From contig NZ_JAPCHX010000001.1 of assembly GCF_026107415.2 (NCBI RefSeq), positions 248,001 to 312,000 of the forward strand: a stretch of DNA of 64,000 nt. Direction: 5' to 3'. Origin of the DNA: Microbacterium sp. MPKO10. GTDB lineage: Bacteria > Actinomycetota > Actinomycetes > Actinomycetales > Microbacteriaceae. Every line of letters begins with the position of its first letter. Within the stretch, counting starts at the first letter, position 1. Shown piece after piece: positions 15,230 to 23,894 of the stretch. Made by a program: the position numbers and the translations under genes. Below the pieces are notes generated by a model. It made no database searches, was not told the origin of the DNA, and saw nothing but the letters and a program-made list of their open reading frames with translations.

Positions 15230-15264
15230 CCCGCACCCGCCGCTCCTATCGCGGCGGATGCGGG
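15230..15264. terminator. Bidirectional terminator hairpin
   Basis: CCCGCACCCGCCGC (15230-15243) and GCGGCGGATGCGGG (15251-15264) form a 14-bp stem with one mismatch and a 7-base loop. It lies between the convergent exporter and zinc dehydrogenase genes. It has no U-tract, as is common for actinobacterial terminators. Confidence 0.6.
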
Positions 15265-15295
15265 ACTGCCGTGTCAGGGCAGAGCCCTCATGGGC

Positions 15296-16312
15296 TCAGT
15301 CGGGAACAATGACCGTCTTGATGCCTCGGCCCGCGCGGATGTTCTCGAATGCACGCTGCCAGTCACCGAGCGGGACGCGCTCCGTCACGAGGGGGTCGAG
15401 CGTCACGGCACCGGTCTCGATGAGCGTCATCGCGCGGCGCCAGGATGCTGGTGTCGATGCGAAGCCGCTCGTCACTGTGAGCTCTTTGTACAGCACAGCG
15501 TCAAACGGCATCGGAACGTCGCGCCCGAAGATGCCCACCTGAACGTATCGCCCGGCCCGCCGCGCCGCGGCGAAAGCCAGTTCCGCTCCCGGAGCGCTTC
15601 CCGACGCCTCGATCACGACGTCGTAGCTGTCAGCATCCGGTCGCTCGGTCGTCGTGCGAAACCCCAGTTGGCGAGCAACGTTCAGGCGCTCCGCGTCTTT
15701 CGGCAGACCGGCAAGCGTCACGACCCCGCCTTCTGCCCGAGCGACCTGGGCGCTCAGCTGGCCCATCGCACCCGGGCCCACAACGAGAACCTCGTCTCCC
15801 GCTGAGATCACGGGTGGATCGCACAGGCAGTGCGCAACGCACGCGAGAGGCTCGGCGAGGACCGCGCCGATGCCAGCATCCGAGCTTTCGTCGACCGGGG
15901 AAACGGCATGCAGATTTTCCACCGGAACAACGACAAACGGGGCGAATCCGCCGTTCTCGTATGATCCGATCGAGCGGCGGCTGGGGCACAGATTGATGCG
16001 GCCGTCACGGCACGCAGCGCAGCGACCGCACGTGCTGAAGTAGGTCTCGGTCGCCACACGCCGCGACACCCAGCTCTCGTCGGCACCCTCGCCGACCGCA
16101 TCCACCTCGCCGAGGATCTCGTGCCCCATCACGACGGGTGCCTCGTAACCGTACTCATCGCGGGCGATGTGGATGTCGGTGCCGCACACGCCGGTCGCCG
16201 TCACGCGGATCCGCGCCTGGCCAGGTGCGGGCTCGGGCACGTCGACCTCGTGCAGGCCGACCCCTGCCTCGCCCGGCGCGGTCTTCATCACGGCGTTCAT
16301 GCGTGACAGCAT
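15296..16312 (-). CDS. Zinc-dependent alcohol/polyol dehydrogenase (MDR family)
   Basis: A 338-residue medium-chain dehydrogenase resembling sorbitol and L-threonine dehydrogenases. Catalytic zinc ligands are seen in GVCGTDIHIA (Cys near residue 44) and GHEILGE near 65. Structural zinc cysteines occur as CGRCAACRDGRINLC near 95-110, and the NAD-binding loop is VVGPGAMGQLSAQ near 177. It starts only four bases after the stop of the upstream permease gene, whose end supplies a GAAAGGG ribosome site. Co-transcribed with a carbohydrate ABC importer, it probably oxidises the imported polyol or sugar acid. A second ATG 12 bases in is possible. Confidence 0.88.
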   Translation of the reverse strand: MLSRMNAVMKTAPGEAGVGLHEVDVPEPAPGQARIRVTATGVCGTDIHIARDEYGYEAPVVMGHEILGEVDAVGEGADESWVSRRVATETYFSTCGRCAACRDGRINLCPSRRSIGSYENGGFAPFVVVPVENLHAVSPVDESSDAGIGAVLAEPLACVAHCLCDPPVISAGDEVLVVGPGAMGQLSAQVARAEGGVVTLAGLPKDAERLNVARQLGFRTTTERPDADSYDVVIEASGSAPGAELAFAAARRAGRYVQVGIFGRDVPMPFDAVLYKELTVTSGFASTPASWRRAMTLIETGAVTLDPLVTERVPLGDWQRAFENIRAGRGIKTVIVPD

Positions 16313-16315
16313 CCG

Positions 16316-17185
16316 CTACCCTTTCGTCGCGCCGGCCGTGAGGCCCGACACGATGTACTTCTGCGCGAACAGGGCGACCACGATGATCGGCAGCGTCATG
16401 ATGCACGCGGCGGCCATGATGGAACCCCAGTCGATGCTCGCGTACGACACGAAGTCGAACACCGCGACCGGCAGCGTCTTTGTGTTCGACCCCGACAGAA
16501 CCAGGGCGAACATGAAGTTGTTCCACGAGAAGATGAACGACAGGATGCCGGCCGTCGCAATGCCCGGCACAGACAGGGGCAGCAGGATGCGCAGGAACGC
16601 GCCGATCGGCGTGAGCCCGTCGACGAGCGACGCCTCTTCCAGCTCGATCGGCATCGAGTCGAAGAACGACATCATGATGTACACGCTGATCGGGATGAGG
16701 ATGAACATGTGCGAGATGATCAGCACCCCGTAGCCGCCGATCCAGCCGAGGTTCGCGAACACGTAGTACCACGGCACCAGCAGACTCACGCCGGGGATGA
16801 TGCGCGCGAGAAGAACGAGCAACGCCGACTTCTGCATGTTGAAGCGGCTCATCGAGTACGCGGCCGGCACCCCGATCAGCAGTGAGATCCCCGTCGCACA
16901 GAACGCCACCCAGAAGCTGTTCCACACGAAGTTGAGGTACGCGTCGTTGCCGAGCACGTGAGAATAGTTGTCGAGGATCGGTGTGAAGATGAACGACTTC
17001 GTCGTGTCGTGAATGTCGACGTTCGTCTTGAACGACGCCATCACCATCCAGGCGAGGGGCACGAGGAACGTCAGCACGACCAGCACGATCATCGTGCCGC
17101 GGAATGCGCTGTAAGCCTTTGCCCGAGCCGGTCGCCGGGGCTTCCCGATCTCGGCAGTGCTGCGGGTCTGCAGTGTCGCGCTCAC
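16316..17185 (-). CDS. Carbohydrate ABC transporter permease (MalG type)
   Basis: A 289-residue inner-membrane permease with six predicted helices and the EAA loop EEASLVDGLTPIGAFLRILLP near residues 182-202, which docks the ATPase. I chose the GTG at 17185, which overlaps the stop of the upstream permease (GTGA) and has AAAGGGGG upstream; a longer frame to 17221 is less likely. It pairs with the MalF-type permease and shares a unit with a binding protein and a dehydrogenase. No ATPase gene is present, so a shared MsiK-type ATPase encoded elsewhere may energise it, as in other Actinobacteria. Confidence 0.9.
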   Translation of the reverse strand: MSATLQTRSTAEIGKPRRPARAKAYSAFRGTMIVLVVLTFLVPLAWMVMASFKTNVDIHDTTKSFIFTPILDNYSHVLGNDAYLNFVWNSFWVAFCATGISLLIGVPAAYSMSRFNMQKSALLVLLARIIPGVSLLVPWYYVFANLGWIGGYGVLIISHMFILIPISVYIMMSFFDSMPIELEEASLVDGLTPIGAFLRILLPLSVPGIATAGILSFIFSWNNFMFALVLSGSNTKTLPVAVFDFVSYASIDWGSIMAAACIMTLPIIVVALFAQKYIVSGLTAGATKG

Positions 17186-18105
17186 AGCTTCGCCCCCTTT
17201 CGCCTGAAGGTCAGTAACCACATCACCACGAGGATCATCAGGAAGAAGATGATCAGAACCGCGGATGCTGTCCCGAAGTCGTTGTACTTGAAGCTGAGGC
17301 CGTACACGTAGATATTCAGGGTCTCTGCCTCGTGGAACGAGCCGCCGCCCTGACCTTTCACCACATAGAGGAGGTCGAAGGTCTTCAGGGCGTCAATCGA
17401 ACGCAGCAGCACGGCCACGAGAACAACGGGCCGCAGCAGCGGCAGCGTGATGTACCAGAATCGCTGCCACGCTCCCGCGCCATCGATGCGCGCTGCTTCA
17501 TCCGGTTCGTCCGAGAGAGACGTCAGCCCGGCCAGCAGAATGATCGCGATCATCGGGGTGAATTCCCAGATGTCGACGAACATCAGAGTGGGAAGCGTCG
17601 TCGCGGGTTCGGAGAACCAGGGTTGCGGCGGTATGCCGACCCAGCTGAGCACGCGGTTCGCGAAGCCGATGTTCGGGTCGAAGATCAGTCGCCACATCAT
17701 CGCGATCGCCACGGGCGTTGCGACGAACGGCAGCAGAATGGCCACGCGCACCCAGCGCTGCGCCTTGAACGGCCGCCACAGCAGAAGCGCAATCGCCATT
17801 CCGGCGACCAGCTCGACGGCGAGCGCGCCGAAGGTGAAGACACCCGTGCGCATCACCGCGGGCCAGAACCTGTCGACGTCTGTCAGCACGTCCAGGTAGT
17901 TCTCGATTCCGATGAAGTCGGCGGGTGCACGCACCGACCCTTTGGCGTCCGTAACGCTCAAATACAGGGTCCACCCGATCGGGAATCCGATCAGGATGGC
18001 CGTAAAGACCATGGCCGGCGTGGCGAAGATCCACTTGCGGCGGTCATTGACCCACCGCGAAAACCGCTCCCGGCCAGAGGCCTGGTTCAGCGACGTCGTT
18101 GTCAT
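17182..18105 (-). CDS. Carbohydrate ABC transporter permease (MalF type)
   Basis: A permease of about 307 residues with six helices; the first follows RRKWIFATPAMVF near residue 25. The EAA loop is DEAARIDGAGAWQRFWYITLP near 210-230. I place the start at the ATG giving MTTTSLNQASG; a GTG three codons earlier (18114) is possible. Its stop overlaps the next permease start, indicating translational coupling. A 17-bp perfect hairpin separates it from the upstream binding-protein gene and may lower its expression relative to that gene. Confidence 0.9.
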   Translation of the reverse strand: MTTTSLNQASGRERFSRWVNDRRKWIFATPAMVFTAILIGFPIGWTLYLSVTDAKGSVRAPADFIGIENYLDVLTDVDRFWPAVMRTGVFTFGALAVELVAGMAIALLLWRPFKAQRWVRVAILLPFVATPVAIAMMWRLIFDPNIGFANRVLSWVGIPPQPWFSEPATTLPTLMFVDIWEFTPMIAIILLAGLTSLSDEPDEAARIDGAGAWQRFWYITLPLLRPVVLVAVLLRSIDALKTFDLLYVVKGQGGGSFHEAETLNIYVYGLSFKYNDFGTASAVLIIFFLMILVVMWLLTFRRKGAKL

Positions 18106-18138
18106 TCGTCTCACTCGTTCGTCTCGGCGAGGGAAGGG

Positions 18139-18173
18139 CGGATGCTGGCGCTCACCGTGAGCGCCAGCATCCG
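18139..18173 (-). terminator. Perfect 17-bp hairpin after binding-protein gene
   Basis: On the minus strand CGGATGCTGGCGCTCAC and GTGAGCGCCAGCATCCG are exact complements with a single base between them. The hairpin begins five bases after the solute-binding gene stop and precedes the permease genes. It resembles the placement of the hairpin at 1774-1813 after the other ABC binding-protein gene. Confidence 0.65.
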
Positions 18174-18177
18174 GTGT

Positions 18178-19473
18178 CTATTTCTCAGAGTCCAGGAGAT
18201 CCTGGAATTTCGTATTCGCGTCATCGGCGGCAGCATCCGAATCGCCACCCGTGATCGCCTCGACGATCGGCGCACCGACGATCTCGCGAGCTTCGGCGAC
18301 ACCAACAACGAGCGGACGATCGTTTCCGACGCCGTTCTGACCGTTGACGTTGATGGCCTTGGCAAGCTCCTCAGGGAAGCTCGATGTGCCTTCCGGGTTC
18401 TCCCACACCGAGGTGCGGGCGCTCGGGACGCCTTCCTGCTGAATCTCCAGCGTCATCTCGGGGCTCGTTGCCCACTTGATGAACTTCCAGGCGTTGTCTT
18501 GATTCTGCGACGCCGCGTTGATGCCGAGGGCCCACGCTGCCACGTTGTAGGGCTTCGAGCCTGCTGGCCCTTCGGGGAACGGAGCAAAACCGACCTGATC
18601 GCCGATCTTCGACTTGTCGGGGCTCACCACGTTCTCGTAGAGGCTCGATGCGTCGATCCAGAACCCGGCGTCGCCCTGTGCGAAGATTGCCGCGGCCTCG
18701 GGCCAGCTCATGTCTGTGCTGATCTGGTCGGGGCCGTAGTCGTGCAGCAGCTTGCCGTAGTACGCGTATGCTTCTTTCGCCTCGTCGCTGGCAATTGCCG
18801 AATTACCTGAGTCGTCTTCCCACGTGCCGCCGAAGCTGTAGAGGAAGCCCGAGAACTGCGTCACCGCGGCAGACGCTTGACTGCGCATCACGATCCCCGC
18901 GACACCGTCGTTGTCCTCCTTGATGGTCTTCGCCGCGTTCATCAGCTCGTCCATCGTCGTCGGCACCTCAAGTCCCGACTTCTCAAGCAGATCCTTGCGG
19001 TAGTAGACCATCTCGTTCTCGGTGATCATCGGCACGCCGACAACCTGGTCTTCGTAGGTGGTCAAGCCGACAGGGCCGTCCTGGAAGTCATCCCAGTTCC
19101 AATCGCCGGCGTCATTGACCTTGTCTGTGATGTCCGCGAAATACCCGCTCTGGCCGAAGAGCTTGCCGACCTGCAGGGGCCGGTACATCATGACGTCGAC
19201 GTCACTCGATCCGGCGTTGAGCTTGACTTTGTAGTTGTCGACGAGCTGATCTTCGCTGAGCTGATTGATGTTGACCGTGAGACCCGAGTCTTTCTCGAAC
19301 TCGCCGATCTTCTTCTTGATCACGTCTGTCCAGACGTGATTGGCGAGGGTAACGTTCAAGGTCTTCGACCCGCTATCATCACCGCCGCCGCTGCTGCAGG
19401 CTGTGAGAACGCCTGCACTGAGCAGCGCTGCCGCGGCTAGGGCCACGACTCGCTTTGCCGATCCAAACTTCAT
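18178..19473 (-). CDS. ABC transporter solute-binding lipoprotein (family 1, sugar)
   Basis: A 431-residue extracellular binding protein. The start with an AGGAGG ribosome site gives a classical lipoprotein signal (MKFGSAKRVVALAAAALLS, lipobox LTAC). The mature part contains NVTLANHVWTDVIKKKIGEF and later WPEAAAIFAQGDAGFWIDAS, typical of family 1 carbohydrate-binding proteins. It heads a unit with two permeases and a zinc dehydrogenase and is divergent from an SDR and a GntR regulator. The ligand is probably a polyol, sugar or sugar acid, judged only from the two dehydrogenases beside it. Confidence 0.9.
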   Translation of the reverse strand: MKFGSAKRVVALAAAALLSAGVLTACSSGGGDDSGSKTLNVTLANHVWTDVIKKKIGEFEKDSGLTVNINQLSEDQLVDNYKVKLNAGSSDVDVMMYRPLQVGKLFGQSGYFADITDKVNDAGDWNWDDFQDGPVGLTTYEDQVVGVPMITENEMVYYRKDLLEKSGLEVPTTMDELMNAAKTIKEDNDGVAGIVMRSQASAAVTQFSGFLYSFGGTWEDDSGNSAIASDEAKEAYAYYGKLLHDYGPDQISTDMSWPEAAAIFAQGDAGFWIDASSLYENVVSPDKSKIGDQVGFAPFPEGPAGSKPYNVAAWALGINAASQNQDNAWKFIKWATSPEMTLEIQQEGVPSARTSVWENPEGTSSFPEELAKAINVNGQNGVGNDRPLVVGVAEAREIVGAPIVEAITGGDSDAAADDANTKFQDLLDSEK

Positions 19474-19524
19474 TGCTTGACCTCCTGTGCTTCCTTGCAC
19501 TGTGGCTGGCACCGATGCGCCGTT

Positions 19525-19566
19525 GCTCCTAGGGTATATACAATAAGTATTACGTATCAATGGCGT
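19525..19566. promoter_or_regulatory. AT-rich divergent promoter/operator region
   Basis: The 136-bp divergent gap between the binding-protein gene and the SDR contains the AT-rich stretch GTATATACAATAAGTATTAC, with an ATAC-N5-GTAT inverted repeat inside it. This is the best candidate operator for the GntR regulator encoded downstream of the SDR. The site is inferred from composition and symmetry only. Confidence 0.4.
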
Positions 19567-19609
19567 GATCAAAACGTGACCGCGCAGAGCACAGGGCAAC
19601 GGAGCCGAT

Positions 19610-20395
19610 ATGCACATAGACCTGAACGGAAAAGTCGCCGTCATCACGGGAGCCGGACGCGGCATCGGCCGCGACATCGCGCTGTCTCTCGCCCACGAAG
19701 GCGTCCATGTCGTCGCCTGTGATGTGAACCCGGCCGACATCGAGTCGGTCGCCGCAGAGCTCACGGCTATCGACCCTCGGTCGCGCGGCTATGCCTGCGA
19801 CGTCCGCGACGCCACGGCAATCGATGCCCTGCTCAATGAGGCGCACGACGCTCTCGGCAGCATCGACATCCTCGTGAACAACGCGGGCGTCGTCGGTGAT
19901 GCCCCCATTGACGAGCTGGAGGAGGCGACATGGGATCTCATCCACGATGTGAACCTCAAAGGGACGTTCCTCATGTGCAAGGCCGTCGCCCCGTACATGA
20001 AGGCGCAGTCCTCCGGCCGCATCATCAATGCAGCATCCTTCGCCGCGATCTCGCCGCGCGTGCGCAGCGTCGCCTACGCGACATCGAAGGCCGCAGTCGC
20101 GCACTTCACCCGCGGGCTCGCCGGCGAACTCGGCCCGTGGAACATCACAGTGAATGCGTACGCACCGGGGATGATCCCGACGCAAATGAACCACTTCGCC
20201 GAGCTGCCTGACGATAAACAGAGTGAGCTGCTCGACACGCTCACGCTGCGGCGATGGGGCAGCACCGCAGATATCGCGAACCTCATCTGCTTTCTCGCCT
20301 CAGACCAGGCGTCGTACGTCACGGGCACTCTGATCGATGTCAGCGGGGGCAAACTCGCCACTCAGATTCCTTCCGAGGCGTATCAGGCAGACTGA
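19610..20395 (+). CDS. SDR family oxidoreductase (sugar/polyol dehydrogenase-like)
   Basis: A 261-residue classical short-chain dehydrogenase. The cofactor loop is ITGAGRGIGRDIAL near residues 13-26, NNAG near 89-92, the catalytic Tyr/Lys as YATSKAAV near 158-165, and DVSGGK near the C-terminus. It resembles 3-oxoacyl-ACP reductase-like and gluconate 5-dehydrogenase-like enzymes. It is divergent from a carbohydrate importer and is followed after 30 bases by a GntR regulator, so it probably acts on the imported compound or its oxidised product. Confidence 0.88.
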   Translation: MHIDLNGKVAVITGAGRGIGRDIALSLAHEGVHVVACDVNPADIESVAAELTAIDPRSRGYACDVRDATAIDALLNEAHDALGSIDILVNNAGVVGDAPIDELEEATWDLIHDVNLKGTFLMCKAVAPYMKAQSSGRIINAASFAAISPRVRSVAYATSKAAVAHFTRGLAGELGPWNITVNAYAPGMIPTQMNHFAELPDDKQSELLDTLTLRRWGSTADIANLICFLASDQASYVTGTLIDVSGGKLATQIPSEAYQAD

Positions 20396-20425
20396 GACGG
20401 CGACCGAGAGACGAAAGGGCAGCAT

Positions 20426-21262
20426 ATGAGCCGCGACGACTCACGGAACGCCATCACGTGGCGCTCAGATCTGCCGCCGCTGCCCCCGCCACGCACGCGG
20501 TTCAACGCGCGGCGCGGACACGGCCTGTACGATCGCGTCGTCGACGCCATCGGGCAGCAGATCGTTACCGGCGAGCTTCCCGTCGGATCGATCATCTACG
20601 CCGAGCAGGTGTGTGAGCAGCTCGACATCTCACGGTCGGTCGTGCGCGAGGGCATCCGCACGCTCAGCTCGATGGGTCTCGTCGAGTCACGTCCACAGCG
20701 CGGAACCCGAGTTCAGCCTCGAGACCAGTGGGATCTGCTCAATCCCCACGTCGTGCAGTGGCGGGGCGAAGGGCCCGAATACCTGCAGCAGATGTATGAG
20801 CTTCTCGAGCTGCGGCTCGGCATCGAGCATGCGGCTGCACACTTTGCGGCTCTGCGCATGAGCGATGACGACCGGGAAGCGGCCGTCCGAGCCGGGCACG
20901 CGATGCAGCGAGCGTACGAAGAGCGCGACCCGCACACGTTCTTTATGGCAGATGCCGATCTACACCGCCTGATGCTCGAGGGTACGGGCAACGCGGTGAT
21001 CGGGCAGTTCGCCGACACCGTCTCGACGGCACTGCACATTCGCGGCAGTAACGCCTCGCGATCGTACTCGACAGCGCAAAGCCTCGACTCCGCGTCGGCG
21101 GGCCGTCACGTTGAGTTGGCCGAGGCCCTCGCACGCAAAGACCCGGATGCTGCGCAGAAAGCCGTGAACGCGATCATGTTCGCGACCATCGCTGAAGTCG
21201 AGAACCTGCTGGCCTCACGAGGTGGCGCTGGCGGAAGCACGCCGAACGCTACCGCTGACTGA
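20426..21262 (+). CDS. GntR family regulator (FadR subfamily, FCD domain)
   Basis: A 278-residue regulator. An N-terminal extension of about 35 residues (Pro-rich, PPLPPPRTRFNARRG) precedes the winged helix (residues 36-105; VVDAIGQQIVTGELPVGSI, ISRSVVREGIRTLSSMGLV). The C-terminal FCD domain has metal/ligand-binding His in DADLHRLMLEGTGN near 170 and the GRHVELAEALARKD motif near 230. It likely senses a sugar acid or related carboxylate and controls the divergent importer/dehydrogenase genes and its own unit. Confidence 0.88.
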   Translation: MSRDDSRNAITWRSDLPPLPPPRTRFNARRGHGLYDRVVDAIGQQIVTGELPVGSIIYAEQVCEQLDISRSVVREGIRTLSSMGLVESRPQRGTRVQPRDQWDLLNPHVVQWRGEGPEYLQQMYELLELRLGIEHAAAHFAALRMSDDDREAAVRAGHAMQRAYEERDPHTFFMADADLHRLMLEGTGNAVIGQFADTVSTALHIRGSNASRSYSTAQSLDSASAGRHVELAEALARKDPDAAQKAVNAIMFATIAEVENLLASRGGAGGSTPNATAD

Positions 21263-21309
21263 CGGCCTCGGCGAGGTGCGATTCCCCGCAGCATCCCGCC
21301 GCCCCGTCG

Positions 21310-22050
21310 TCACTTGCCGTAGGAGTGGCTGTGCACGGGGGAGATCACCAGCTCGTTGACACAGACGTCGGCCGGGGATTCGAGCACGAAGGCGACGGCG
21401 CGCGCCACGTCATCGGGGCTGAGCATGCGTGTGCGTGCCGCAGCATCCGGAACCGTCGGCCGTTTGTCCACGAACTCCGTATCGATGTCGCCGGGGCAGA
21501 TCACCGTTGCGCTGATGCCGTTCGCGCTCTCTTGATCGTTGAGCGACTCTGTCAGAGACAGCAGCCCCGTCTTGCTCGCCGAGTATGCGACGCCAGCGCC
21601 TCGCCCGTACGCCCAGCCCGCCCACGACGAGATCACGACGACGCGCCCGTCACCGGCCGCGCGCATGCCCGGCAGCACGGCGGCGATCCCCCGCGCAACG
21701 GAGGTCAGGTTCGTCTCGACGACCGCCTGAAACTCGGGGATCTCCAGCGCATCCCAGTGCCGCTTCGGCACATTCATTCCGGCGCAGAAGACAACCTCGG
21801 AGACGACACCGGCCTCGGCGCCGATGCGGTCGAACGCCGCGCGGGTCGACGCGTCGTCCGTAGCATCCATGGGCACGACGAGTGCTGTTCCGCCCGCATC
21901 CTCGACCGTCGCACGCACGCCCTCGAGCGCCTCAGCGCGCCGCCCGCTGAGCACGAGAGTGCGCCCAGAATCGGCGAGCGCCACCGCACTCGAGGCGCCC
22001 ACTCCCGAACTCGCGCCAATGATCCACGTCACCGTGTTCGCTGTGCCCAC
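21310..22050 (-). CDS. SDR family oxidoreductase
   Basis: A 246-residue short-chain dehydrogenase with cofactor loop IIGASSGVGASSAVAL near residues 11-26, CAGMN near 89, catalytic VAYSASKTGLL (Tyr/Lys) near 155-165, and a helix-forming C-terminus. The start is a GTG with GGAGG four bases upstream. It is convergent with the GntR gene and stands alone on its strand. Substrate unknown; the similarity is to the general DltE/YdfG-like group. Confidence 0.85.
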   Translation of the reverse strand: MGTANTVTWIIGASSGVGASSAVALADSGRTLVLSGRRAEALEGVRATVEDAGGTALVVPMDATDDASTRAAFDRIGAEAGVVSEVVFCAGMNVPKRHWDALEIPEFQAVVETNLTSVARGIAAVLPGMRAAGDGRVVVISSWAGWAYGRGAGVAYSASKTGLLSLTESLNDQESANGISATVICPGDIDTEFVDKRPTVPDAAARTRMLSPDDVARAVAFVLESPADVCVNELVISPVHSHSYGK

Positions 22051-22187
22051 ACGTGCCTCCCGGTCTCTGCGACAACTACGGACACCCTACTGCGCGCCGC
22101 TCGGGCCCCGCGTCTTCGCACCTTCGGCTCCCCGTCAGCCCGCGGTGCTCCCATGGCGAGCACGACGCGGCTGGTAGAGTCCCCGGC

Positions 22188-22700
22188 ATGACACGCTCGA
22201 GGCCCACACGGATGCTGGCATGCGCGCTGTCGCTCGGGCTCGCGTTCGTTATCGCCGGATGCTCGTCTGGCGACGCCGAAGGCGGTTCTCAGGGAGCCGG
22301 CGGTGACGACGCTGCCGCACGCCCGACACCGACCGAGATCGCCGAGCCGACCGAGGTTCCCGCCCCGAATGACGCCTCTGATGACGCCGACGACGCTGCC
22401 TCAGACGAGTTCGACCCCGCCGAGATCACGGACCTGGGCGCCCGCGAGGGTGCCTCGGGCGAGGCTAGGCAAGACGACGCTGGCTACTGGTACTACCAGG
22501 TGGTCTTGGGTGACGTCGCCAGTGTCATCTGCGACCGCTTCGACCGCCGCTGGTGGCAGCTCGAGACCATTGACGGAGAGCCGGGTTTCGACTGCCGCAG
22601 CACTATCTACCCGGGGCAGGTCGTCGTTCCGACCGCGTACGGCGAAGACCACGATAACGACACCCCGTGGGTGCCTAGCGCCAACCCCTTCGCGGAATGA
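22188..22700 (+). CDS. Putative lipoprotein, unknown function
   Basis: A 170-residue exported protein. The signal peptide MTRSRPTRMLACALSLGL ends in the lipobox IAGC. A Gly/Asp/Pro-rich linker leads to a C-terminal segment with YWYYQVVLGDVASVICDRF near residues 100-120 and QVVVPTAYGEDH near 145-155, which may be a small folded domain reminiscent of LysM-like repeats, though this is uncertain. A TAGAGT hexamer (22175-22180) seven bases before the ATG suggests leaderless expression. No partner gene is evident. Confidence 0.7.
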   Translation: MTRSRPTRMLACALSLGLAFVIAGCSSGDAEGGSQGAGGDDAAARPTPTEIAEPTEVPAPNDASDDADDAASDEFDPAEITDLGAREGASGEARQDDAGYWYYQVVLGDVASVICDRFDRRWWQLETIDGEPGFDCRSTIYPGQVVVPTAYGEDHDNDTPWVPSANPFAE

Positions 22701-22757
22701 TCGCTGTCCGCCACACCGGTCGGCTGTCGCATTCTGCGCACTTGCGAACTGCGCGCG

Positions 22758-23678
22758 TCAGCCCTCCAAGGCCGTGTCCCACTCAGCCAGACTCCGTTGG
22801 CTCTGGAACTCACGTGTCGTGCCGTCAACCGGGTCGACGAAGCGGAGCGTTCTCGCCAGCAGCTGCAGTGGCGACGAAAAATCGTCGATCGGCGTATCGA
22901 TGACGTCGGGATAGAACGGGTCGTTGACGATCGGCAGACCGATGTCGTTCATGTGCAGACGGATCTGGTGAGTCTTGCCCGTGTGCGGAATCGCGCGGTA
23001 GCGGCCCAAGCCGTTCTTCTGCTCGATCAGCTCAATGCGGGTCTCAGCGTTCGGCTCGCGATCCGGCAGCTCATACGCACGCATTTCCCCATGGATCTTC
23101 AGGATGTGACTGCGCACTGTCGTCGGCAGCTGACAGTCACCGGGAGCCCCGGCGATCGCCTCGTACTCCTTCTCGACCTCGCGACGATCGAACATCGTCT
23201 GATACGCACCGCGCCATTCCCGTGAGGCGGTGAGCAGCAGTACCCCTGCAGTGACGCGATCGAGCCGGTGCGCGGGGACGAGCTGCGGCATGTCCAGCAT
23301 CCGCCTGGCCTTGACGACGACACTCTGGGTCACGTGCCGACCGCGCGGGATCGTCGAGAGGAAATGCGGTTTGTCGATCACGACGATGCGCTCATCGCGA
23401 TGCAACACAGTGATCTCGAATGGCACTTCAACTTCGTCGCGCAGGTCACGGTGGAACCAGACGAACGTATGCGGCGTGTAGACGGCGTCTGCCGGGAGCG
23501 GCAGAGCGTCGTCGCCCGCAAACTCGCCGTTGGCGAGCATCTCGTCGATGCGCTCCGGCGTCAGTTTCGGCAGCCGCTCGACGAGGAACTGCCGCATGGT
23601 CTTCCAGCGCCGTTCGCGTGGGGTTCGCACCCACGCAGCATCCAGCCCGTGGCGTTGAGGAAGAGGCGAGACCGGCAC
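22758..23678 (-). CDS. RluA family RNA pseudouridine synthase
   Basis: A 306-residue enzyme that would isomerise uridines in rRNA or tRNA. The catalytic Asp lies in VPAHRLDRVTAGVLLL near residue 127, with IVVIDKPHFLSTIP near 88 and GKTHQIRLHMNDIGLP near 230-245, all RluA hallmarks. The open frame continues far upstream, but a GTG at 23678 giving MPVSPLPQRHGLDAAWVR matches the usual N-terminus of actinobacterial members. It has no S4 domain. The target site is not predictable from sequence alone. Confidence 0.88.
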   Translation of the reverse strand: MPVSPLPQRHGLDAAWVRTPRERRWKTMRQFLVERLPKLTPERIDEMLANGEFAGDDALPLPADAVYTPHTFVWFHRDLRDEVEVPFEITVLHRDERIVVIDKPHFLSTIPRGRHVTQSVVVKARRMLDMPQLVPAHRLDRVTAGVLLLTASREWRGAYQTMFDRREVEKEYEAIAGAPGDCQLPTTVRSHILKIHGEMRAYELPDREPNAETRIELIEQKNGLGRYRAIPHTGKTHQIRLHMNDIGLPIVNDPFYPDVIDTPIDDFSSPLQLLARTLRFVDPVDGTTREFQSQRSLAEWDTALEG

Positions 23679-23894
23679 CCATCGAGGGTACCCGCCTGGC
23701 CTGCGTCTCTCCTTTTCACCTTTCGCCCGCCGGGAAAAACGGTACGGCACGACCAGCCCCACGTCCGGTTTGCGTAAGCCACATGACTCTCGCGAATGAG
23801 GGTGAAGCGCCCGATGGCTGATGCACTCCGACCGGGACACACAGGGGACTCGTCTCCATCGCGAGAGCCAGACCTCGTCGATAGACTCCAGCGC

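Noticed and set aside
17332-18810. 492-codon open frame on the plus strand
   Set aside because: It spans the complement of a permease and a binding-protein gene and the hairpin between them; composition is Arg/His-rich and no domain is visible.
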